DNA from: Actinomycetota bacterium | GTDB taxonomy: Bacteria; Actinomycetota; Thermoleophilia; Solirubrobacterales; Solirubrobacteraceae | Length of the DNA stretch: 5,331 bases | Reading direction: 5' to 3' | Assembly (NCBI GenBank): GCA_005883255.1 | Contig: VAXS01000072.1 | Coordinates: forward strand, 1 to 5,331 | Part shown: piece after piece, positions 1 to 5,331 of the stretch | Numbering within the stretch: the first letter of the stretch is position 1 | Layout of the letters: each line of letters opens with the position of its first letter | Program-made: the position numbers and the translations under genes | The notes under the pieces: generated by a model | Seen by the model: the letters and a program-made list of their open reading frames with translations, nothing else | The model's database searches: none | Told to the model about the DNA's origin: nothing

Positions 1-734
1 ATCGGCGGTGAGCTCACTCTGGCCAGGCGCCGGGCGGTGGCGGGAGTGGCGCCCTCGCGGATCGAGCCGATCACCCGGACGCCCGCCGCCCGCAGCGCCG
101 CGCGCAGCTGGTTGGCGGCGAACGCCGCGGGGTGGGACTGGATCGCGGAGCCGTTCGCGTTCGCCAGCCCCCGGTTGAACTCCAGCGCGCTCAGCGGGGC
201 CCCGATGTCGTAGGAGAAGGCGTAGCCGGTGGACGGGACGCCCCGCCGGCGGTCGAAGAAGGACTCGTCGCCGACGATGTCCCCGCGCACGCGGCCGATC
301 CCCGCCCGCGCCACCGCCCGGGCCAGGTCGGAGACGGTGGCACCCGTGCCCCAGGCCCGGCTGACGAAGCCGGCGCTCCCGAAGGTCGGGTCCCCGCCGC
401 CGCGCAGGTACAGGTTGCCGGTGAAGGTCCCGGCGCTCAGCGTCCCGGCGCCCAGCACGGTCGTCGTCAGGCGGCCGGCCGCGCCGAAGCGCAGCAGCGA
501 GACCGACGTGGTGTAGAGCTTCTCGTTGGAGGCGGGGACCCGGGGCGTGTCCGCCCGGCTGGCGAACAGCGTTCGCCCGCTCGGTAGCTCGACCACCATC
601 GCCCCCGAGCGGCTGCCCGCGGCCGCGCTCGAGCGCGACAGCGTGCCGAGCAGCGCGGGGCTCGTGGAAGCCGCCGCCGGCGCCGCGCCCACGGCCAGCA
701 GCGCGAGCGCGATGAGCGCGAGAACCCGTCGCAC
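1..734 (-). CDS. D-alanyl-D-alanine carboxypeptidase/endopeptidase (PBP4/DacB-like, peptidase S13), 3' part missing
   Basis: This is a penicillin-binding-protein-type serine peptidase that trims or cleaves D-Ala cross-links of peptidoglycan outside the membrane. Reading the minus strand from a GTG at 734 gives 244 residues open to the window edge. Residues 1-22 look like a signal peptide: VRR, a hydrophobic Leu/Ala core, and a likely cleavage site after Ala-Ala-Ala22. The S13 hallmark PASNEKL contains the SxxK catalytic motif (Ser69, Lys72). It is followed by the family's LYLRGGGDPTFGS segment (about 108-120), GDIVGDESFFD (151-161) and the tyrosine-rich stretch around 170-175. The SxN and KTG motifs should lie beyond position 1, so catalytic completeness cannot be judged. 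The start is the first plausible one before the signal peptide; no good Shine-Dalgarno is visible, and the frame stays open upstream without another ATG, GTG or TTG nearby. It is transcribed divergently from the patatin gene. Confidence 0.9.
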   Translation of the reverse strand, partial: MRRVLALIALALLAVGAAPAAASTSPALLGTLSRSSAAAGSRSGAMVVELPSGRTLFASRADTPRVPASNEKLYTTSVSLLRFGAAGRLTTTVLGAGTLSAGTFTGNLYLRGGGDPTFGSAGFVSRAWGTGATVSDLARAVARAGIGRVRGDIVGDESFFDRRRGVPSTGYAFSYDIGAPLSALEFNRGLANANGSAIQSHPAAFAANQLRAALRAAGVRVIGSIREGATPATARRLARVSSPP

Positions 735-784
735 GAGGGCTGCAACACCTACCAGACGGGCGAGTCGCGGGTCGTGCCCAAACC

Positions 785-798
785 TGACGCGGGCGTCA
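785..798. promoter_or_regulatory. Perfect inverted repeat TGACGC-GG-GCGTCA, possible operator
   Basis: Two perfect 6-bp half-sites separated by GG sit near the middle of the 96-bp divergent gap between the S13 peptidase and patatin genes. The right half-site occupies the place where a -35 element would fall for the TAGAAT hexamer at 816-821. This position is typical of a dimeric repressor site. In DNA this GC-rich, a short palindrome can easily occur by chance, so the regulatory role is inferred only. Confidence 0.3.
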
Positions 799-815
799 CC
801 GGGCCGGGCGCCCCG

Positions 816-821
816 TAGAAT
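816..821 (+). promoter_or_regulatory. Candidate -10 element (TAGAAT) for the patatin gene
   Basis: TAGAAT differs from the TATAAT consensus at one base and is the only AT-rich hexamer in the divergent gap. No convincing -35 lies 17 bp upstream; that position reads GCGTCA. A transcription start 6-7 bases downstream would fall almost on the start codon, giving a leaderless or nearly leaderless mRNA. That conflicts with the nearby ribosome binding site, so this is weak evidence. Confidence 0.2.
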
Positions 822-825
822 GGAG
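822..825 (+). promoter_or_regulatory. Ribosome binding site GGAG for the patatin gene
   Basis: GGAG lies five bases before the ATG at 831. It favours that start over an in-frame GTG at 825, which would overlap the GGAG and has no purine-rich site upstream of its own. The two starts differ by only two residues. Confidence 0.6.
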
Positions 826-830
826 TGGAG

Positions 831-2117
831 ATGGGCAAGGTCGTCAAGCTCGAGGCCCAGGGAACGGGTCGGGGCAGGAGCAAGGCGAGCGAGCGCACGC
901 GCTCCCGGGGGCGGCGCCGGCCGCGCTCGAAGACCGCCCTGGTCCTGGGCGGCGGCGGCTTCACGGGCGGCGTGTACGAGATCGGCGCGCTGCGGGCCCT
1001 GGACCTGCTCTCGGTCAACCGCACCGTCAACCAGTTCGACGTCTACGTGGGCACCAGCGCCGGCTCGTTCGTGGCCGCCCTGGCCGCCAACGGGATCACG
1101 CCGGAGGAGATGATGCGCGTGGTCAACCGCCAGGCGCCCTCCCCGTTCCGCGACGTCAACCTGGACCAGCTCCTGCGCCCCAACTTCGGCGAGTTCCTGG
1201 CCAGCGCGGTCAAGTTCCCGTTCCGGGCGGTCAACCTGGCGCGCACGATCGTGGGGGCGGTGGGCCCCCAGTTCTCCGCCGTGGACGTGGTCACCGGCCT
1301 GGCCGAGATGCTCCCCTCGGGCCTGTACACGGGCGCGGGGGTGGAGCGCTACGTGCGAACCGTGCTCTCCGACCCCGACCGCGCCGACGACTTCCGCCTG
1401 CTGGAGAACGAGCTCTACCTGAGCGCCACCGACCTCGACACCTGCGAGCGCATCGTGCTGGGGGCCGCGGGCTGGGACGACGTGCCGATCTCCCGCGCCG
1501 TGCGCGCCTCCACGGCGCTCCCCATGGTCTACAAGCCGGTGGAGATCAAGGACCGCGAGCTGGTGGACGGGGGGATCGTCTCCACCACCAACATCGACAT
1601 CGCGGTGGAGGCGGGCGCCAAGTTCGTGGTCGTGGTCAACCCGCTGGTCCCGTACGTCAACGACTTCGCCAAGCGCATCCCCACCATCACCGGCTCGCGG
1701 GTGCGCCGGGTGTCGGACATGGGGTTCCCCCAGATCGGCTACCAGACGTTCAAGCTGCTGGCCTACCAGCGGCTGCACGAGGTGGCCCGGCGCTGGGAGG
1801 AGAAGTACCCCGGCGTGGACATCGTGCTGATCGAGCCCGAGCCCAACGACGAGCTGATGTTCACCACCAGCATCCTCAACTTCGCCTCGCGGGTGGACAT
1901 CGCCCGTCACGGGTTCCAGTCGGTGACCATCAAGCTGGCGCAGGACTACGAGCACTTCCGCGAGGTGTGCGAGCGCCACGGCATCGAGATTTCCGCCACC
2001 CGGGTCCGCAAGGTGGTCAAGCACTTCGCCTCCGAGCGCGAGCGCACGCGCGCCTGGCGCAAGATCCTCGAGCAGACCACCGGCGCCCTGCTGCGCCAGT
2101 CGGCCGACGAACGCTGA
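831..2117 (+). CDS. Patatin-like phospholipase
   Basis: A serine lipid acyl hydrolase of the patatin family, expected to cleave acyl esters of phospholipids with a Ser/Asp dyad. From the ATG at 831 it has 428 residues. Residues 14-34 are a basic tail (9 Arg, 2 Lys). The patatin domain follows: a glycine loop GGGGFTGG at 40-47 forming the oxyanion hole, the nucleophile elbow GTSAG at 74-78 with Ser76, and the DGG motif at 246-248 with catalytic Asp246, followed by STTNIDIAVEAGA, typical of the family. About 140 residues beyond the core (roughly 285-428) form a predicted helical C-terminal region rich in charged residues. No signal peptide or transmembrane helix is visible, so it is probably cytoplasmic or peripheral to the membrane. 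The usual GGGxRG loop is altered (Thr in place of Arg, plus one extra residue). An alternative start is GTG at 825. Substrate is unknown. Confidence 0.92.
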   Translation: MGKVVKLEAQGTGRGRSKASERTRSRGRRRPRSKTALVLGGGGFTGGVYEIGALRALDLLSVNRTVNQFDVYVGTSAGSFVAALAANGITPEEMMRVVNRQAPSPFRDVNLDQLLRPNFGEFLASAVKFPFRAVNLARTIVGAVGPQFSAVDVVTGLAEMLPSGLYTGAGVERYVRTVLSDPDRADDFRLLENELYLSATDLDTCERIVLGAAGWDDVPISRAVRASTALPMVYKPVEIKDRELVDGGIVSTTNIDIAVEAGAKFVVVVNPLVPYVNDFAKRIPTITGSRVRRVSDMGFPQIGYQTFKLLAYQRLHEVARRWEEKYPGVDIVLIEPEPNDELMFTTSILNFASRVDIARHGFQSVTIKLAQDYEHFREVCERHGIEISATRVRKVVKHFASERERTRAWRKILEQTTGALLRQSADER

Positions 2118-2137
2118 GCCGCGCAGGATACGCGGCT
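2117..2137. terminator. GC-rich hairpin in the convergent gap, possible bidirectional terminator
   Basis: AGCCGCG (2117-2123) pairs perfectly with CGCGGCT (2131-2137) around a 7-base loop. The first base is the last base of the patatin stop codon. No T-run follows on either strand, so it is not a classic intrinsic terminator, though U-tract-free hairpins are common between convergent genes in GC-rich bacteria. Confidence 0.45.
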
Positions 2138-2140
2138 GCG

Positions 2141-2155
2141 CCGGCCCAGAGCCGG
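2141..2155. terminator. Second GC-rich hairpin in the convergent gap
   Basis: CCGGC (2141-2145) pairs with GCCGG (2151-2155) around a 5-base loop, three bases after the first hairpin and six before the end of the aminotransferase gene. The stem is short and no T-run follows. The two hairpins together may stop transcription from both sides. Confidence 0.35.
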
Positions 2156-2161
2156 ATGCGG

Positions 2162-3274
2162 TTAGGCCGCCACTTGGGTGGCCCCGCGCAGCGCCTCCAG
2201 CAGCCGCTCGGTGGCCGAGGGTGACTGGATCGTCACCCGGACGTGGTCGGGCTCTCCCACCTCAGAGCCGGGATGGGCGATGATCGCGGCTCGCCGCAGC
2301 CGGGCGAACAGCTCCCCGTCCGCCAGCCCAGGCGCCCGCAGCCACAGGAAGTTGGCCTGGCTGGCCGGAGCGTCGACGGGCAGGTCGGCCAGCGCGTCGA
2401 GCAGGCGGGCGCGCTGGGTCAGCACCGCCTCGCGCCGCGCCGCCACCTGCGGCCCGCACTTGCGCAGCGCCTCCAGGGCGCCGGCCTGGGCCAGCTCCGA
2501 GATCCCCAGCGCCGGCATCAGGGCCTCGATCAGCGGCTCCGAGCCCGGGCCGCCCAGGGCGTATCCGCAGCGCAGGCCCGCCAGCCCGTAGGCCTTCGAG
2601 AACGTCCGCAGCACGACCAACCGGGGGAAGTCGTCGAGCAGGGCCAGCGACGCGCCCGGGCGCTCGACGTCGACGAAGTCCACCAGCGCCTCGTCCAGCA
2701 GGACCGTCACGTGGTCGGGCAGGCGCTCCAGCAGCGAGCGCAGCGCGCCGGTGTCCAGATAGGCGCCGTTGGGGTCGTTGGGGTTGCACAGCGCCAGCAC
2801 CCGCGTGCGCTCGCCCACCGCGGCGAAGATGGCGTCGGCGTCGTGGCCGGGCACGGGGACCGGCCGGCCGCCCGCGGCCCGGGCCATCAGCGGGTAGAGC
2901 GGATAGGAGGGCCAGGGGGTGACCAGCTCGTCACCCGGGTCCATGAGCTCGCGCGCGGCGGCCTCCAGCAGCCCGCCGGCGCCGTTCCCCACCGCGACGC
3001 GCTCGGGCTCGATGCCGTGCCGGCGCGCCAGCTCGCGCCGCAGTTCCACCGCGTGCGGGTCCGTCAGCCGGTTGAGCCCGCGCCGGGCCACGTAGGTGAT
3101 CGCGGCCACCACGTCCGGATGCGGGAGCTCGTGCCAGGTGGTGGCCGAGAGGTCCAGCGGGTCGATCCGGGCCAGTGCGCGCCGTCGGCGCTCCTCGGCC
3201 CGCGCCCGCAGCTCCTGCGAGACCTCCTCGTCGCTCAGGCCCTGGAACTGCCGGTAGTAGTCGAGCAGGCCCAC
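2162..3274 (-). CDS. PLP-dependent class I/II aminotransferase, HisC/CobD-like but atypical
   Basis: A fold-type I pyridoxal-phosphate enzyme, probably transferring an amino group between an amino acid or amine and a 2-oxo acid. It has 370 residues, the usual HisC length, from a GTG at 3274 to TAA. Visible motifs are GNGAGGLLEAA (96-106, cofactor phosphate loop), WPSYPLY (121-127), NPNDPNG (164-170, Asn164 facing PLP), DEAL with Asp194 pairing the pyridine nitrogen, TFSKAYGLAGLRCGY with Schiff-base Lys227 and phosphate-binding Arg235, and VRVTI with Arg346 for the substrate carboxylate. Residues 1-40 are a charged helical extension. It lacks the HisC asparagine-rich NEN motif, the DEAY tyrosine (Leu197 here) and the C-terminal Arg that HisC uses on substrate phosphate (Ala-His at 333-334), so naming it hisC is not justified. 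It is the last gene of the operon, six bases after the membrane-protein stop and in the same frame. No Shine-Dalgarno is visible, which suggests translational coupling. Confidence 0.88.
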   Translation of the reverse strand: MGLLDYYRQFQGLSDEEVSQELRARAEERRRRALARIDPLDLSATTWHELPHPDVVAAITYVARRGLNRLTDPHAVELRRELARRHGIEPERVAVGNGAGGLLEAAARELMDPGDELVTPWPSYPLYPLMARAAGGRPVPVPGHDADAIFAAVGERTRVLALCNPNDPNGAYLDTGALRSLLERLPDHVTVLLDEALVDFVDVERPGASLALLDDFPRLVVLRTFSKAYGLAGLRCGYALGGPGSEPLIEALMPALGISELAQAGALEALRKCGPQVAARREAVLTQRARLLDALADLPVDAPASQANFLWLRAPGLADGELFARLRRAAIIAHPGSEVGEPDHVRVTIQSPSATERLLEALRGATQVAA

Positions 3275-3280
3275 GGCGGG

Positions 3281-3754
3281 CTACGTGCCCGGCGCGAGCT
3301 GGGGCGTGAGGCCGCCGATGAAGAACAGCCAGCCGAAGAAGAGGGTGGCCCCGATGACCGCGGTGACGGCGAACACCCGGCCGATCATCCCGCTGCGCTG
3401 GTCGTAGCCCGCCGCGCGGCGCACCAGGATCCACATGAGGTCCAGCCGCCGGAGGACCATCAGCCCGGCGATCAGCGTGAACAGGAGGCCGAGGAAGGCC
3501 ACGATGATGCCCGCGAACGTGCTGTCGGTGACACCCTCGACCTGGGAGCCGATCCACATCCAGGCCACCGGGAACGGGCCCCAGTAGAGGAGGTTCACGA
3601 CGACCATCAGCCCCAGGATCCCCAGGGCCATGCCCCGGTCCACCCGCTGGCGCAGCGCGCCGCGAAACCGCGGCAGCGCGCGGTAGCGGATGGGACGGGT
3701 GCCCGGGCGCCGGCCGACGAACAGCCCGCCCGTGTCTGTGGGGTCGGTCTTCAC
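3281..3754 (-). CDS. Hypothetical membrane protein, three predicted transmembrane helices
   Basis: I do not recognise a family. The protein has 157 residues from a GTG at 3754 to TAG. Residues 1-41 are hydrophilic and net basic (eight Arg between 15 and 40), likely the cytoplasmic end by the positive-inside rule. Hydrophobic segments lie at about 42-70 (rich in Met, Val, Leu and Trp, broken by GPFP at 59-62), 80-101 and 124-148. The loop between helices 2 and 3 carries RR at 102-103 and 112-113 plus further basic residues. No cysteines, cofactor motifs or catalytic motifs are apparent. The start is well supported by a perfect AGGAGG four bases upstream. The gene begins 26 bases after the acyl-CoA synthetase stop and ends six bases before the aminotransferase, so it is almost certainly co-transcribed with both. 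A role in membrane anchoring or lipid handling would be a guess. Confidence 0.82.
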   Translation of the reverse strand: MKTDPTDTGGLFVGRRPGTRPIRYRALPRFRGALRQRVDRGMALGILGLMVVVNLLYWGPFPVAWMWIGSQVEGVTDSTFAGIIVAFLGLLFTLIAGLMVLRRLDLMWILVRRAAGYDQRSGMIGRVFAVTAVIGATLFFGWLFFIGGLTPQLAPGT

Positions 3755-3758
3755 GGGG

Positions 3759-3764
3759 CCTCCT
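3759..3764 (-). promoter_or_regulatory. Ribosome binding site AGGAGG for the membrane protein
   Basis: A perfect Shine-Dalgarno on the minus strand, four bases before the GTG at 3754. It fixes the start of the membrane-protein gene and marks it as independently initiated within the operon, unlike the aminotransferase after it, which has no such site. Confidence 0.85.
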
Positions 3765-3780
3765 GCCCCAAGTTAGCGAG

Positions 3781-5331
3781 CTAGGCGTAAAGGGAGTCGA
3801 AGATGTCGCTGTACTTGTCGTTGACGACGTTGCGCTTGACCTTGAGCGTGGGCGTGAGCTCGCCGGTCTCCTGGGAGAGGTCGTGGTCGAGGATCGCGAA
3901 CTTCTTGACCTGCTCGACCTGGGCGTACCCGGCGTTGACCTTGGCCACGACCGCCGCGATCACGTCGCGGACCCTCGGGTCCTTCGACAGCGTGGCCAGG
4001 TCCGCCTCCTCCACCGCGGCCTCGGCGGCCAGGGCCGCGGCCTCGTCCGGGTCCAGCGTGATCAGCACCACCGGGTAGGGCCGGCGGTCGCCGTGCATCA
4101 CGGCCTGCGAGATCCAGCGCGACTGCTTGAGGTCGTTCTCGATCAGCGCCGGGGTGATGTTCTTGCCGCCGGCGGTGATGATGATGTCCTTCTTGCGACC
4201 GGTGATCGACACATAGCCGTCCGGGTCGATCGTGGCCAGGTCGCCGGTGTGCAGCCAGCCGTCCTCGATCGCGCCGAAGCTCTTCTCCGCGTCGCGGTGG
4301 TAGCCGGAGAAGATGTTGGCCCCCCGGATGAGCAGCTCGCCGTCGTCGGCGATCCGGCACTCCACTCCTGGCAGCGCCCGGCCCACGGTGCCGAACCTGT
4401 GGTCCTCGACGGTCGAGTAGGTCGCGACCGTGGCGGTCTCGGTCATCCCGTAGCCCTCCAGCACCGGCACGCCGCAGGCGTAGAAGAACTCGAGGATGTC
4501 CTGGGCGATCGGAGCCGCGCCGGTCACCGCCTGACGGACGCGCCCGCCGAAGATCGCGCGCACGTTCTTGAACACCTGGTCGTCCAGCTGGTCGAACGGC
4601 TGGCGCAGCTCCGGCGGCACCTCCTGGCCATGGACCTGGAGGTCGCGCACCTTGACGCCCAGCTGCACCATCTGGCGGAACTTCTCCTCGCCCATCTGCT
4701 CCTTGATGCTGGGCTCCGCGAGCGTGTAGATCTTCTCGAACACCCGGGGGACCGAAGGGAGGTAGGTGGGCTTGACCTCCCCCAGCTCCGGGACGATCTG
4801 CCTGGTGTCGCCGCCGAAGTAGGCGAGCGTCGAGCCCAGGTCGAAGGTGAGCAGCTGGATCAGCAGCGCGTAGGAGTGCGCGAGCGGCAGGTAGAGGTAG
4901 ATGACCTCGCCGCTCTCCAGCACGCCGATCCCCTCGCACATGTCCAGCACGCTGCGGTAGTTGCCGTGCGTGAGGACGCAGCCCTTCGGCGGCCCGGTGG
5001 TGCCCGACGTGTAGATGAACGTGAAGGGATCGTCGGGGCCGACCGCCGACCAGCGCTCCTCCAGCCGGGCGGGCTCGATCCCCCGCCCGCGCTCGCGCAG
5101 GTCGTCCAGCGGGATGGCCTCGCCGGTGTCGCCCTCCGGGTCCATCACCACCAGCGCCCGCAGGTGCGGGAGCCGGTCGCGGACCTCCAGGATCTTGGCC
5201 AGCTGGGCGGCGTCCTCGCAGATGACGGCCACCGCCTCGGAGTTGCCCGCCACCCACTCGCACTCCGACGGGGAGTTGGTCTGGTAGATCGGGACCACGG
5301 TGGCGCCGGCGGCGCTGATCGCGAAGTCGCA
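3781..5331 (-). CDS. AMP-forming long-chain acyl-CoA synthetase (FadD/ACSL type), 5' end missing
   Basis: An ANL-superfamily ligase that activates fatty acids with ATP, through an acyl-adenylate, to acyl-CoA for degradation or lipid synthesis. The 516 visible residues run open to the right edge. The visible start, [20 protein letters not shown], matches an internal family segment, so roughly the first 80-100 residues lie outside the window; the in-frame GTG at 5298 is internal. In visible-fragment numbering the motifs are the P-loop [11 protein letters not shown] at 107-117, the long-chain-type LPLAHSYA around 148-155, GYGMTET at 293-299, GWLHTGD at 358-364 with the ATP-ribose Asp364, [15 protein letters not shown] around 378-392 (hinge region), and a C-terminal TPTLKVKR at 493-500 carrying the likely catalytic lysine. 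All core motifs are intact. The ending resembles FadD15-type enzymes of about 600 residues. It is the first visible gene of the operon; its promoter is outside the window. Chain-length preference cannot be read from sequence. Confidence 0.95.
   Translation of the reverse strand, partial: CDFAISAAGATVVPIYQTNSPSECEWVAGNSEAVAVICEDAAQLAKILEVRDRLPHLRALVVMDPEGDTGEAIPLDDLRERGRGIEPARLEERWSAVGPDDPFTFIYTSGTTGPPKGCVLTHGNYRSVLDMCEGIGVLESGEVIYLYLPLAHSYALLIQLLTFDLGSTLAYFGGDTRQIVPELGEVKPTYLPSVPRVFEKIYTLAEPSIKEQMGEEKFRQMVQLGVKVRDLQVHGQEVPPELRQPFDQLDDQVFKNVRAIFGGRVRQAVTGAAPIAQDILEFFYACGVPVLEGYGMTETATVATYSTVEDHRFGTVGRALPGVECRIADDGELLIRGANIFSGYHRDAEKSFGAIEDGWLHTGDLATIDPDGYVSITGRKKDIIITAGGKNITPALIENDLKQSRWISQAVMHGDRRPYPVVLITLDPDEAAALAAEAAVEEADLATLSKDPRVRDVIAAVVAKVNAGYAQVEQVKKFAILDHDLSQETGELTPTLKVKRNVVNDKYSDIFDSLYA

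Noticed and set aside
132..587. Plus-strand open frame opposite the S13 peptidase
   Set aside because: The minus-strand reading gives a clear signal peptide and SxxK peptidase motifs; this frame shows only biased composition.
467..748. Minus-strand open frame starting at 748 as the true start of the first gene
   Set aside because: It is in a different frame from the S13 peptidase and yields an Arg/Ser/Pro-rich sequence with no family features.
526..1113. A 195-codon plus-strand open frame spanning the divergent promoter region
   Set aside because: It overlaps the S13 peptidase on one side and the patatin active-site region on the other, and its composition is Arg/Ala/Ser-rich without domain signal.
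3774..3783. TAGC-GA-GCTA inverted repeat at the end of the synthetase gene
   Set aside because: Only four base pairs with a 2-base gap, too short to form a hairpin or suggest a binding site.
2243..3784. A 513-codon open frame on the plus strand covering the aminotransferase and membrane-protein genes
   Set aside because: It is antisense to two well-supported genes; its product is a low-complexity mix of Gln, Arg, Ala, Pro and Gly with no domain, as expected from codon bias in GC-rich DNA.
3773..5263. A 496-codon open frame on the minus strand within the acyl-CoA synthetase gene
   Set aside because: It is an out-of-frame copy of the synthetase reading frame, rich in Gly, Arg, Ala and Pro, with no recognisable motif.
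5296..5298. GTG as the start codon of the acyl-CoA synthetase
   Set aside because: The frame is open upstream to the window edge and the preceding 11 residues fit the conserved family segment, so the GTG is an internal valine and the gene is partial.

Overview
The window is GC-rich (roughly 70%) bacterial DNA with dense coding, short intergenic gaps, several GTG starts and strong G/C bias at third codon positions. Composition and protein types suggest an actinobacterium. The acyl-CoA synthetase and patatin look like those of Thermoleophilia/Solirubrobacterales, but that rank is an inference without a database search. I see no mobile elements, RNA genes or CRISPR.

Layout: (1) 1-734, minus strand: the N-terminal 244 residues of a secreted D-Ala-D-Ala carboxypeptidase/endopeptidase of the S13 (PBP4/DacB) family, cut by the left edge. 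(2) 735-830: a divergent intergenic region holding a perfect 14-bp palindrome, a TAGAAT hexamer and a ribosome binding site for the next gene. (3) 831-2117, plus strand: a patatin-like phospholipase with a strongly basic N-terminal tail, a variant oxyanion loop and an intact Ser/Asp dyad. (4) 2118-2161: a 44-bp convergent gap with two adjacent GC-rich hairpins. (5) 2162-5331, minus strand: a probable three-gene operon transcribed right to left. It contains an AMP-forming long-chain acyl-CoA synthetase (cut by the right edge), a 157-residue three-helix membrane protein of unknown function, and a fold-type I PLP aminotransferase related to HisC/CobD but lacking several hallmark residues.

The patatin could release fatty acids from lipids and the ligase could activate them to acyl-CoA, so there is a loose lipid theme. 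The two genes are convergent and share no transcript here. The aminotransferase and membrane protein have no known link to that chemistry. No clearly new system is visible. The points most worth a second look are the atypical aminotransferase, the modified patatin oxyanion loop, the palindrome in the divergent promoter region, and the single in-frame TAG separating the membrane protein from the aminotransferase.
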